The notes under the pieces are model-generated. The model did not search any database, was not told the DNA's origin, and worked only from the letters and a program-made list of their open reading frames with translations. A stretch of DNA of 63,320 nt from NCBI GenBank assembly GCA_903876875.1, contig CAIRBT010000107.1, forward strand, positions 1 through 63,320, given 5' to 3'. Both the position numbers and the translations under genes were made by a program. This DNA comes from an uncultured Geobacteraceae bacterium (GTDB lineage Bacteria; Desulfobacterota; Desulfuromonadia; Geobacterales; Pseudopelobacteraceae). Positions 44,801 to 53,078 of the stretch are shown here, piece by piece (the first letter of the stretch is position 1; each line of letters opens with the position of its first letter).

Positions 44801-45008
44801 CAGTAACAATCATAAAATGCTACTTCCGGTGGCCAGTCACCGGAGCAACGTGACGATAAACGTCGATCCGGCGATACGCTTCGCCAACACTTTTATTATC
44901 TATACCGGTGCCAAACTTGTTGACCAGTCATCGGCAGCAAAAACCGGCAGTTGCTTCAACATTGCCTGTCACATGAGTCCATCACCGAGGTGGAGCAGTG
45001 AGAAGTAA
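41877..45008 (+). CDS. Giant multiheme c-type cytochrome, ~27 hemes
   Basis: A 1043-aa exported cytochrome with signal peptide MKKMMPRYALAIIFLLTSLI (cleavage near SYA). I count 23 CxxCH and four CX4CH sites (CSNLYCH, CSNISCH, CATVSCH, CFNIACH), the CxxCH/CX4CH alternation typical of the Geobacter C4xC-C2xCH cytochrome family. The C-terminal ~150 residues (RFEDYSGGGGAHLLAAHIPQ, CTLCHNGGS, CFNIACHMSPSPRW) are shared with the next cytochrome, so the two are paralogues. ATG 41877 has AGGAG 8 nt upstream. It is probably periplasmic or extracellular and may form a long heme wire. Confidence 0.88.
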   Translation: MKKMMPRYALAIIFLLTSLIPSYAYDGAHYDPDKGTTCATCHTTHMSQGSSGYSNLCISCHSPGNTTAGMKPLAVGDAANPFKTYTASGINNMNHTSHRWSGSDTVPAAGALPPIQAAMTSITRRMDNELSCVRCHNQHTEQNAPYLRMSNDGDRLCLDCHRSRNVTNHQSGSHPVNINYTQAATGKPGSFNIPPINSNPNNATSDLGARLSQSNNTLLCSTCHGVHYTDSKSSTVDSSTTFAQLSSNDGYLLRTDLRGAKATTPGADNPNICTNCHAGKKSHNANGQDVQCADCHGAHVEFDPNDPTGSKGTNSYLVRRNMTVNGSSKPVYFTFTGSAIIYNKGDGSGLCETCHSVPSPGGKYPAAHALSLKTDCVGCHSHDHQKSSFTANVTCSNCHGYPPTSGSHTPHLLVMGCALCHPVPDATDSSKHINKTVDFVQTINYTTATNSCSNLYCHSDGTTLSGTFTPAVAPLWGKTTLGCTGCHGGTTTGPAYGNGTPKANSHAAHVVGMGIGCAVCHSSVVNQAGKIISGSPHVNKIYDVSGTTFTLANTPSATVPAQCSNISCHSGKAAVWGSTLTCGSCHADQSSTAATGSHKLHVSDDGIACTSCHNGSGSGTALHANGTLNLSFNGATATYSKGSTFASGQPYGSCATVSCHGSQSTDLLWGSTDTGCQACHTGTIDTDVFTLPFNAKSPVAVISATEWLSSGHGRVSGSYPSGNPAAALSGTNQCNYCHDSGSKHNSSANQFRLKNFSTASFGRNAPCLICHGAGATGELGKTATITVTSRHFGADHGGSSGGGYFCWDCHDPHGDGNIFMIHDKVAKTSDRTSGAPLLTTGTTFTATGTGTDYVGSSGICQVCHTSTAHYTATSTGDAHNSDHRCTTCHNHSGSDGGSAFSASGGQCDACHGYPPAARAVTVSFGTTGNWNNARFEDYSGGGGAHLLAAHIPQTAKASEGWRNCTLCHNGGSKNPSNNHKMLLPVASHRSNVTINVDPAIRFANTFIIYTGAKLVDQSSAAKTGSCFNIACHMSPSPRWSSEK

Positions 45009-45136
45009 TTTTTTGTTTCAGAGGAGGTGTACCGATCACAGCATGAAAATCGTGCAGCAACAGTCAGTTGTAGAACCAGCTTCACCGCAGTTCAACACGC
45101 TGTATGGAGTAAACTCAATGGAAGGAGGAGTAAAAC

Positions 45137-48100
45137 ATGAGAAGCTTTTTTAAAATTGGATGGGGAATGTTGCCGTTTTTTATCGGGCTGACGCTCTGTA
45201 GCACGGTACTACAGGTCACATCGGCAGATGCGGCTACACGGCAGTACACCGGTTTTAACTGCCAAAGCTGCCATAGCATGCCGCCACAGGATTCCGGAAC
45301 CGAGAAGAAAAATCCGGTCACCGGTGCCGTACCGGGTAAACACCAGACCCATGCTACCGGGTTGGCGATTTCCTGTAACAAATGCCATAACGATGGCGTC
45401 AACGATGTCACCAGTTACAGCACGTCACATCGGGACAAGAACATTCAGTTGAGTACAGACCTTGGCTATGCCCGGAAAACCGGCACCTTCATGAACCAGA
45501 CGTCGGTTCCCCCGAACCCGCTGTCAACCTGTTCGACCGCTGCCTGCCATACCGGCAACGGTAAATGGGCAAGCACCACACCGTCGTGGGGTGGCAGTGA
45601 CAGTCAAAACGGCAACGCCGTGGCAGCTTGTAACACCTGCCATAACGACACCCCAAGTCAGGGAAGCCACACCAAACATCTTGCCTATTATGGCGGTACC
45701 GCAGCATGCGCGACCTGCCATACGGATTACACATCCAAGTCAGGTGCGGCACGTTTCCAGCACGCCACCAGTGCTGCATCGGCAACGCCACGTGGTATTG
45801 ACGTACACTTCGCAGCTTCACAGAACAGTGGTGGTTCAGCTACCTTTGCCTCAGATACCTGCTCCAATTTGTACTGCCATAGCAATGGTCAGGGAATAAG
45901 CTCGGTAACAACCCCCGCTTGGAAAAATGGTACAGCTACCTGCGTAAGTTGCCACGGCGACGCCTCCACCGGAACCCTGTCCGGCAAGCATGCCAAGCAC
46001 GTAGCTAACAGCAACCTCGGCACAAACTACGGCTGCGTTGATTGCCACGCTGCCACGGTTGATGCCGCTGGTGCCATCACAAACAAAGCCAAACATGTCA
46101 ATACCTTTGTCAACCTGTCTGGTGCAAAGGTACAGAAGTTTGATGGCCAATTCAATGCATCCCTCTCCTGCTCCACTACCTACTGCCATAGCGATGGCAA
46201 AGGCAACCAGAAAGCGGTTACCTGGGATCAGGCAGCAGATAGCAAAGGGTGCGCACGGTGCCACGGCTCCGAAACCGGAACCGGCTCCTTCACGAGCATC
46301 AACGGTATGCCCAACTACTCCAGCCTTGGTGCTGGAGCAACAAACGCCAACAGCCACAAAATCCACGCCACTCTGGCAGCGGACTGCGTCAAGTGCCATG
46401 CTTCAACAGTCAACAACGATGGTACGCTGAAAGCGGGCGGTTCTCACACCGACAAGACGATTAACGTCGGCGGTACACTGGTCACCTATAACAGTGCAAC
46501 CAAGAGCTGTTCAACCAACGACTGCCATAACGGCAAACAGGGAGGAACCCAACTCTTTACCGCACCGGCCGCAACGTGGGGTGCCAAGCTTGCCTGTAAC
46601 GGCTGCCACGGCAGTGATTCTTTAACACTGACCTCCGGAACCCACGCCAAGCACCTTCTCAAGGCTGGCATCAGCTGCGAAGATTGCCATAGTGCAACAG
46701 CAACCGGCAGCAGTGCCATCAAAGACAGTTCAAAACACGTAATCGGCTCGGTTGCCGTAAGTGGCACAACCGTTGCCGGTTTTGATGCAGGTAAAAACTG
46801 TACCACATCCTGCCATAACTCGGTACCGGTCGTCTGGGGCGGTTCCTCACAGTGCGGTGTCTGCCATAGCGTAGGCGGCACATTCAGCACCAAGTTTGCC
46901 GAATACAACTCAAATGACACCGCTATCCACAATGTTCACGTGAGTGGTACCTACGGTCCCGCCATGGGTACCAACACCGGCACAAGTTGCGCAGTTTGCC
47001 ATGCGTATACCGATTCCGCCAGTGCAACCCATGACAACCAGAGCATTAACCTGAACAGCGGCAACATGACCATCACCACCGGCTCTGCAACATTGGCCAA
47101 GGCGAACGGTGGTATCACGGTATCAAACTGTACCTCCTGCCATAAGCAGTCCACAACCTGGGCAGGCAACGGTGCTTCACAGACACGACTCGCCTGCGAA
47201 AGCTGCCATACGACAACCAATGGTGCCTTGTCCGTCATTAACGGCAAAACCGCTGCTGACAAGACCCTGGCAGCATCTGAAGGTCACGGCAGCATCAATG
47301 GCGGAACAAATAGCTGTACCGTGTGCCATGACAACTCGTCTGCCCACATTGGTCAGAACGGTGCCAAACGTCTAGCATCTGCTCTCGGAACTGGCGATGC
47401 CAATTGTACTTACTGCCATGCTGACAGCACCAAGGTCACCGATTCCGAAAAACAGATCACCAGATCGCACTTTGGTTTTGCCAACAAATGTACGGCATGC
47501 CACGATCCACACGGCACGTCTAACGCTTACATGATCCAAGGTAGAATGAGTTCCGTAAATGTATCGTTTGACGCCAATCGGAACTTCGTCAACGACCAGG
47601 GAACCGGCGTCTGCCAGGTTTGCCATACGGACAGTGTCAAAACGTCCTACTTCCAGAGGGGCAAAGCCAATACCGGAGCCCACCAGGCCAGTGACGCAGA
47701 TTGTACGTCCTGCCATGCTCACAACCCGGCAGATCCGGCCTTCAAAGCATTCCAGCCGGACGGTGCCTGCGATACCTGCCACGGTTATCCGCCGGTACCG
47801 AGAAATCTTAGCCTGGTATCCGGTACGGATTTCAAAAAATCAGGTCTTTATGCAAACGCCAAGTTTGAAGATTACTCCGGCGGTGGTGGTGCCCACCTTG
47901 TGGCCGCCCACCTTGCCCAAAATATCACACCGAGCATGGGCTTCGCACCTTGTCTGCCGTGTCATAGCGGCGGATCGGATAGCCACATGAGACAGCTGCC
48001 GATCAGGAGCCATGTTGGTAACGTAGCCGTGAAGATTGACCAGGCCCTCCGCTTCAGCGGCGACGTTATGGCAAGCTACACAACCGCCAAGCTTGTAACT

Positions 48101-48181
48101 GGTGGCAAGAATATAACAGGTACCTGCTTCAACGTATCCTGCCACTTCAAGCCGACCGAGAAGTGGAGTACGGAACGATAG
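45137..48181 (+). CDS. Giant multiheme c-type cytochrome, ~27 hemes (paralogue)
   Basis: A 1014-aa exported cytochrome with signal peptide MRSFFKIGWGMLPFFIGLTL. I count 21 CxxCH, five CX4CH (CSTAACH, CSNLYCH, CSTTYCH, CSTNDCH, CFNVSCH) and one CX3CH (CTTSCH). Its C-terminus matches that of the previous gene; its N-terminus (CQSCHSMPPQDSGTEKKNPV) matches that of the next (CASCHSMPPLDSPDGARNPE), linking all three. GGAGG lies 7-9 nt before the ATG. The 128-nt spacer before it contains no clear promoter. Confidence 0.88.
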   Translation: MRSFFKIGWGMLPFFIGLTLCSTVLQVTSADAATRQYTGFNCQSCHSMPPQDSGTEKKNPVTGAVPGKHQTHATGLAISCNKCHNDGVNDVTSYSTSHRDKNIQLSTDLGYARKTGTFMNQTSVPPNPLSTCSTAACHTGNGKWASTTPSWGGSDSQNGNAVAACNTCHNDTPSQGSHTKHLAYYGGTAACATCHTDYTSKSGAARFQHATSAASATPRGIDVHFAASQNSGGSATFASDTCSNLYCHSNGQGISSVTTPAWKNGTATCVSCHGDASTGTLSGKHAKHVANSNLGTNYGCVDCHAATVDAAGAITNKAKHVNTFVNLSGAKVQKFDGQFNASLSCSTTYCHSDGKGNQKAVTWDQAADSKGCARCHGSETGTGSFTSINGMPNYSSLGAGATNANSHKIHATLAADCVKCHASTVNNDGTLKAGGSHTDKTINVGGTLVTYNSATKSCSTNDCHNGKQGGTQLFTAPAATWGAKLACNGCHGSDSLTLTSGTHAKHLLKAGISCEDCHSATATGSSAIKDSSKHVIGSVAVSGTTVAGFDAGKNCTTSCHNSVPVVWGGSSQCGVCHSVGGTFSTKFAEYNSNDTAIHNVHVSGTYGPAMGTNTGTSCAVCHAYTDSASATHDNQSINLNSGNMTITTGSATLAKANGGITVSNCTSCHKQSTTWAGNGASQTRLACESCHTTTNGALSVINGKTAADKTLAASEGHGSINGGTNSCTVCHDNSSAHIGQNGAKRLASALGTGDANCTYCHADSTKVTDSEKQITRSHFGFANKCTACHDPHGTSNAYMIQGRMSSVNVSFDANRNFVNDQGTGVCQVCHTDSVKTSYFQRGKANTGAHQASDADCTSCHAHNPADPAFKAFQPDGACDTCHGYPPVPRNLSLVSGTDFKKSGLYANAKFEDYSGGGGAHLVAAHLAQNITPSMGFAPCLPCHSGGSDSHMRQLPIRSHVGNVAVKIDQALRFSGDVMASYTTAKLVTGGKNITGTCFNVSCHFKPTEKWSTER

Positions 48182-48204
48182 TTTGATTGTTGTTTGTTAG
48201 GATT

Positions 48205-48238
48205 GGTGGCGGGTGGGGTATGGTTCCTGCCCGCCACC
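48205..48238 (+). terminator. Hairpin after the second giant cytochrome
   Basis: GGTGGCGGG (48205-48213) and CCCGCCACC (48230-48238) form a 9-bp stem 24 nt after the stop codon. No T-run follows, so it may reduce rather than end read-through. Confidence 0.4.
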
Positions 48239-48296
48239 ACAAAGTGAAACGCCTGAAAAATCCTCCATTGTTATTGGGGGAAGTAATCCCAAAAAG

Positions 48297-48330
48297 TCCC
48301 CCTTTATAAAAGGGGGATTGAGGGGGATTT
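48297..48330. repeat. Dispersed G/C-run palindrome, copy 2
   Basis: CCCCC TTTATAAAA GGGGG, then ATTGAGGGGGATTT; a near copy of 34984-35016. It is part of a 344-bp cytochrome-gene spacer. Confidence 0.6.
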
Positions 48331-48375
48331 CATGGAAAAGGTGACTTCATAAAAAAGGAGATTTCCCGAGAATAC

Positions 48376-48406
48376 CGTAGGTTGGGCAAAGCAAAGCGTG
48401 CCCAAC
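48376..48406. repeat. Dispersed palindromic repeat, copy 2 (GTAGGTTGGGCA type)
   Basis: GTTGGGCA (48381-48388) and TGCCCAAC (48399-48406) flank AAGCAAAGCG. It matches the repeat at 18668-18690 and carries the right arm that the first copy lacks. Confidence 0.6.
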
Positions 48407-48525
48407 AAAAACACGACAATGTGAGTTTTGAGATTCCTACTTCGGTCTTAGCTCAATATCGAAGTCGGAACCTGAACACTCAACGAAGCACTCAATTTTA
48501 GTCCTTTATCGTAAGGAGTAACCAT

Positions 48526-51500
48526 ATGTTGAAAAAACGCGGACAGGGACATGTTGGTTTCCAGCTGTTTTCCGCTCTGATACTGGCAGGTTTCCTGCTA
48601 CTGACCGGGCAGAACTCGGGTGCTGACACCCAGTACACCCTGGATTGTGCTTCCTGCCACAGCATGCCCCCTCTGGACTCTCCCGATGGAGCGCGTAATC
48701 CGGAGAGTGGGGCTTTTAAGGGAAATCATCAGAGCCATATGGGGGTGACGGCCACTGCCGGGACCTGTAGCAAATGCCATGGTGCCGGTACTGCGGATTA
48801 TCTGACCGGTCACCGTACCACAGAGATCAAGGTGACCACCAACATCAACAACTCCCCCCACCCTTCGGGGGCACTCTACCAGCGGGAAGGGGCGGTATTC
48901 CTCAACCAGACCACCATACCTCCCCTTGGCAACTGCTCCAACGTCAACTGTCATTTTGAGACGGCAACGTCAAAATGGGGAAGTGCCTCCACAACTAACT
49001 GTTCGACATGCCATGGGGAGCAGCCGTCCACCTATTCCCACAGCATCCATCTTTCCCTGGCAACTGTGCAGAATTCCTGTGCCCCCTGCCACACCCCCCA
49101 CAGCACCTTTACCCACGCCACCAGTGCCGGTAAACGATCAATTAACCTGAATAATGTGGGATACAGCGGTGAAAACGGCAAATATCTCCCCAGTCAATCG
49201 GCTGACCGCACCGTGGGTACCTGTGCCACCGCTTCATGCCATGCCAGTCCCTACGGTCAAAGCTACCTGACAAGCCCCCTCTGGGGTGCCACTGTCGGCT
49301 GTGCCGCATGCCACAAGGATGGCGGTGCCTTTGATGGGACCAGTGGCGCACCGGTCACCGGCAGCCATGCCAAGCATATGGCTCTCACCGACTCGGCCTG
49401 CAATCTCTGCCACAACGGAGCTGTCAAAAACAGCAGTGGTGGTGACAATCATCTTAACGATACAATAGATGTAAGCAACGGCTATCCGGTTACCGCCAAA
49501 CATACCGCCGGTTCCTATAGTGGGACATGCACCACCGCTTCCTGTCACTCCAATCCCTATGGCACCGGCTCGACGACCACCCCGGTCTGGGGCCAAACAG
49601 TGGGCTGTGCCGCCTGTCATAACGGCGCGGGAGCCTTTGACACCACCAGTGGTGCCCCCACCACCGGTAGCCACGGTGCCCACATGGCTCTTTACAACTC
49701 CTCCTGCGGCCAGTGTCACGACGGATCGGTCAAGGGGAGCAGTGGTGGTGCCAATCACGCCAACGGAACCGTTGAAGTAACGAATGATTACGTTGGTGCA
49801 CCGGTTGCCAAACATGCTCCCGGCAGCTACACCGGTTACTGTGCGTCTGCCAGTTGCCACGCCAGCCCCTACGGGGCCGGTGCGGTTATTTCTCCGGTAT
49901 GGGGCTCCACTACCGGTTGTGCATCCTGCCACACTGACAGTGGTGCCTTTACTGCAAACGGTGCCCCCGACACCGGCAGCCACACCAAGCATATGGCCAT
50001 CACCAACGCCGCCTGCAACCTCTGCCACAGCGGAGCGATCAGCGGCGTCAGCGGCGGCACCAACCATTCCAATGACAACGTCGACGTTCTTAACGGCTAC
50101 CCGGTCACAGTCGCCCGCCATCCGGCCGGTACCTACAGCGGCACCTGTACCACCGCATCATGCCATTCGGACGGTAATGGCGTTCTTAAAACCACTCCAA
50201 AGTGGGGAAAATCACTAGCGACCGACTGCTCCGGCTGCCATGGAGGTGCTTCCGGTTCGGTCCAGACCATGGCAACCGGCAAACATGCCTCACATATGAA
50301 TAACTACTCTACGATGGGCAGAGGCAACGACCTTGTCTGTTCCGAATGTCATTCAGCCACGGTTTCCGGCAATACGTCATTGATCGCCGGTGGGAAACAT
50401 CTCAACAGTTTCAAGGATTATACCGGTGCCAAAGCCGGACAACTCAACACCACCTGTGAAAATGTCTATTGCCACAGTTCGGGCCAGGCGGTCCCGGTAT
50501 TCCGCAGCATGACCGGCAGCAAAATCTGGAGCGGCAATGCAAAACTCACCTGCAGCGGCTGCCATGGTAGCTCCGCCGGGGCAACGTGGAGCACCACTTT
50601 CGGTGTCCCCAACTATCCTAATGGTGCCACAACCCCCAACAGTCACCAGAAACATATCGAAGCAAACAATGTCACCGATTCCCGTGGCTGCGCACGCTGC
50701 CATACCACCACGGTTGACGCCTTGGTGGTCGGCAAGCTTCGTGATTATTCGACGGCACACCTGAACAAGAGCCGCGATGTGGCCTATCGCTTTGCCTTCA
50801 CCGGATATTCGGAGAACTATAAAGCAGACACAAAAAACTGCACCACCTATTGTCACAGTAACGTACAGACACCGGGGGGGAACGGTCCCGCCACCCTCTA
50901 TAACGCCCCCAACTGGGGCAATAACGGCACTATGACCTGTGCCAGCTGTCACAAGGACATGTCCACCCTGGCTGAAACAACCGACGACCTGCAACTGGGA
51001 AGTCACCGGCGTCATGCTGTGCTAAACAATGTCACCAGCGGCAGCAGTGGTGCCGGATACGCCTGTTCCACCTGTCACGGTGCTTCCTATTCGGCCACCG
51101 CGTTTAATCCGGCAAGCCACACCGACGGCACTATCAATCTCTCCTTTACCGATAAAGGGGCCAACACCACCTACTCACAGGCAAGTGACAATTCACCTGC
51201 CAATGGCTACGGCAGTTGTTCCACAAGCAAATGCCATGGCCGGGCCACCCGTAACTGGGGGCTTAACAGCGACGCACGTACCTGTGAAAAATGCCACGGT
51301 TCAACCCGTACGGCAGCGCAAACGGGGGCCTTTACCGACACGGCTGGCAACGCCACCAGTAAATACGCCGGATCACACGCCTCCCATCTGGCCGGGTCAC
51401 ACAACATTTCAGACCCCATTGCCTGTAGCCAATGCCACACGGTTCCCGCATCAATCAGCAGTTTCGGCCACATGTCCAGCCTCCCGGCCCGGTTAGCGTG

Positions 51501-52968
51501 GGGTACATTGGCAAGCCATAACGCAAGCTACCCAGGTGACGTCGGCCACGTTGGAACAGCCGTTAACCCTGCCTACAGCGGCGCACCGGGAAGGACCTGC
51601 ACTAACAACTATTGCCATGCCGGCGTTCTCAAAAAAGCGGATGATGGTGTGACCATGGTGCCCTCAGGTGCTGACCCCGCTCCAACGTGGGGTGTCTCCG
51701 GCTATCTGGCATGCAACAAGTGCCACGGCTATCCGCCTCCGGCGCCCCATAACACCAGTACCACCTGTAGTGCCTGTCACAACCATGTGGATCAATCAAA
51801 CGTCGGCTTCACTTCGTCGGGTAAAAGCCTCCATATCAATGGCACTATTGAGGTTACGGTAGATGAGTGTCTTGGTTGTCACTCCTCCACCGCATGCCCC
51901 GAAGGGGCAACCAACTGCATTGAGCGACGACTGGTCGGTTCCCACAACGTCCATACCGATGCCGACCTGTTCCTGACCGGAAAGTCACTTTCAAAAGGTG
52001 ATTTCCTTGATCCCTCCTGGATCTATGAGATCAAGTATGTGGGTGGTTTCCCCCGCTACGCCTGCGGTTTCTGCCACAACATGCTTGATTCGGGACTCCA
52101 CAAGAACATGAATATCGATGTTGACCTTGACCCGAGCCACAGCCTGACCGGTACCGTTAAAACCAAGAACAAAACCCGCGATTCAGTGGCTGGTGACAAA
52201 ACCTGGTTCGGCACCCCCTTTGTCTCCGGACAGACCGTCACCTGTCAAAATGTCTACTGTCACAGTAACGGGTATATTTCGGAAGACACCAAAACCTATG
52301 ACTACCATGCAACACCCAACTGGTACTACAAAGACCAAAATGGCGTTTCACCGTGGGCCAACGTAGACAAGTGCAGCCAATGCCACGGCAACTCACCCAA
52401 CAGTAACGGCATGGCCGGTTCATCGGCCCACGGCAAGCACAACGTCGCCATCCACTCCAAAGGTGTCTTCTCCGGCATAACCAGCCTGATGACGGTGGCA
52501 GGTGGCGTCGGCTCCGGTTCGGTCCATGGTGACCCGAACACCTCAACCACCATCAGTTGCAACATGTGCCATTACGATACGGTAAAAGCATCGTGGAATG
52601 ACAAGAATCCAAACTGCTCCACCTGCCACTCGGCAGCGGGCAGCGGCGGCCTGAAGGGAACCCTGGACATTTACACTTCCAACAAGGTCCATGTTGACGG
52701 CAAGGTTGACGTAGTATTCAAGGATCCCTACGTCATGAAGTCAAAAGCCCAGCTCCGCAACAACATCACGACGGTACAGACGGTCTACACCAGCTGGACC
52801 AGGGTGAAGGGTTACAAAACCTACAGTTCCTACGATCTGGCCCGGAAGAAACCGGCTTACAGTCAGGGCACCTGTTCAACAACGTCCTGTCACAACAGCA
52901 CCACCATGGAATGGCGCACCCAGGGGCCGCTTAACTGTGCGGCGTGTCATAATGGTTTGCCGAGGTAA
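48526..52968 (+). CDS. Giant multiheme c-type cytochrome, ~37 hemes, with tandem 3-heme modules
   Basis: A 1480-aa exported cytochrome (signal peptide residues ~1-33). I count 26 CxxCH, ten CX4CH and one CX3CH (CTTYCH). Residues ~233-540 contain three tandem modules of about 102, 104 and 102 residues, each CX4CH - WGxTVGCAACH - CNLCHxG followed by SSGGxNHxNxTxxVxN. Such length and heme density suggest a micrometre-independent conductive rod or a surface filament component, but this is inference. AAGGAG lies 7 nt before the ATG. The 344-nt spacer before it, with two repeats and a hairpin, makes it likely to have its own promoter. Confidence 0.88.
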   Translation: MLKKRGQGHVGFQLFSALILAGFLLLTGQNSGADTQYTLDCASCHSMPPLDSPDGARNPESGAFKGNHQSHMGVTATAGTCSKCHGAGTADYLTGHRTTEIKVTTNINNSPHPSGALYQREGAVFLNQTTIPPLGNCSNVNCHFETATSKWGSASTTNCSTCHGEQPSTYSHSIHLSLATVQNSCAPCHTPHSTFTHATSAGKRSINLNNVGYSGENGKYLPSQSADRTVGTCATASCHASPYGQSYLTSPLWGATVGCAACHKDGGAFDGTSGAPVTGSHAKHMALTDSACNLCHNGAVKNSSGGDNHLNDTIDVSNGYPVTAKHTAGSYSGTCTTASCHSNPYGTGSTTTPVWGQTVGCAACHNGAGAFDTTSGAPTTGSHGAHMALYNSSCGQCHDGSVKGSSGGANHANGTVEVTNDYVGAPVAKHAPGSYTGYCASASCHASPYGAGAVISPVWGSTTGCASCHTDSGAFTANGAPDTGSHTKHMAITNAACNLCHSGAISGVSGGTNHSNDNVDVLNGYPVTVARHPAGTYSGTCTTASCHSDGNGVLKTTPKWGKSLATDCSGCHGGASGSVQTMATGKHASHMNNYSTMGRGNDLVCSECHSATVSGNTSLIAGGKHLNSFKDYTGAKAGQLNTTCENVYCHSSGQAVPVFRSMTGSKIWSGNAKLTCSGCHGSSAGATWSTTFGVPNYPNGATTPNSHQKHIEANNVTDSRGCARCHTTTVDALVVGKLRDYSTAHLNKSRDVAYRFAFTGYSENYKADTKNCTTYCHSNVQTPGGNGPATLYNAPNWGNNGTMTCASCHKDMSTLAETTDDLQLGSHRRHAVLNNVTSGSSGAGYACSTCHGASYSATAFNPASHTDGTINLSFTDKGANTTYSQASDNSPANGYGSCSTSKCHGRATRNWGLNSDARTCEKCHGSTRTAAQTGAFTDTAGNATSKYAGSHASHLAGSHNISDPIACSQCHTVPASISSFGHMSSLPARLAWGTLASHNASYPGDVGHVGTAVNPAYSGAPGRTCTNNYCHAGVLKKADDGVTMVPSGADPAPTWGVSGYLACNKCHGYPPPAPHNTSTTCSACHNHVDQSNVGFTSSGKSLHINGTIEVTVDECLGCHSSTACPEGATNCIERRLVGSHNVHTDADLFLTGKSLSKGDFLDPSWIYEIKYVGGFPRYACGFCHNMLDSGLHKNMNIDVDLDPSHSLTGTVKTKNKTRDSVAGDKTWFGTPFVSGQTVTCQNVYCHSNGYISEDTKTYDYHATPNWYYKDQNGVSPWANVDKCSQCHGNSPNSNGMAGSSAHGKHNVAIHSKGVFSGITSLMTVAGGVGSGSVHGDPNTSTTISCNMCHYDTVKASWNDKNPNCSTCHSAAGSGGLKGTLDIYTSNKVHVDGKVDVVFKDPYVMKSKAQLRNNITTVQTVYTSWTRVKGYKTYSSYDLARKKPAYSQGTCSTTSCHNSTTMEWRTQGPLNCAACHNGLPR

Positions 52969-52984
52969 AAACAGAGGAAAATTC

Positions 52985-53012
52985 GTAGGGGCGTATAGCC
53001 ATACGCCCCTAC
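52985..53012. repeat. Palindromic spacer hairpin (GTAGGGGCGTAT type)
   Basis: GTAGGGGCGTAT (52985-52996) and ATACGCCCCTAC (53001-53012) form a perfect 12-bp stem with a 4-nt loop. It belongs to a common family of interspersed bacterial palindromes and lies 16 nt after the cytochrome stop. Confidence 0.6.
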
Positions 53013-53078
53013 ATTCAACAATACGTATACAAACAGTGCGTACTACCAGAGATTATCTATAAAGGCGGGGATCAGCCC

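Noticed and set aside
48411-48475. Promoter or riboswitch in the spacer before the 37-heme gene (ACTTCG...CGAAGT inverted repeat)
   Set aside because: Only a 6-bp inverted repeat and a weak TTGAGA; no GEMM-type conserved bases, so not listed as a feature.
49222-50145. Regular ~306-bp repeats considered as a CRISPR or satellite array
   Set aside because: They are in-frame protein modules with heme motifs, not short repeats with unique spacers.
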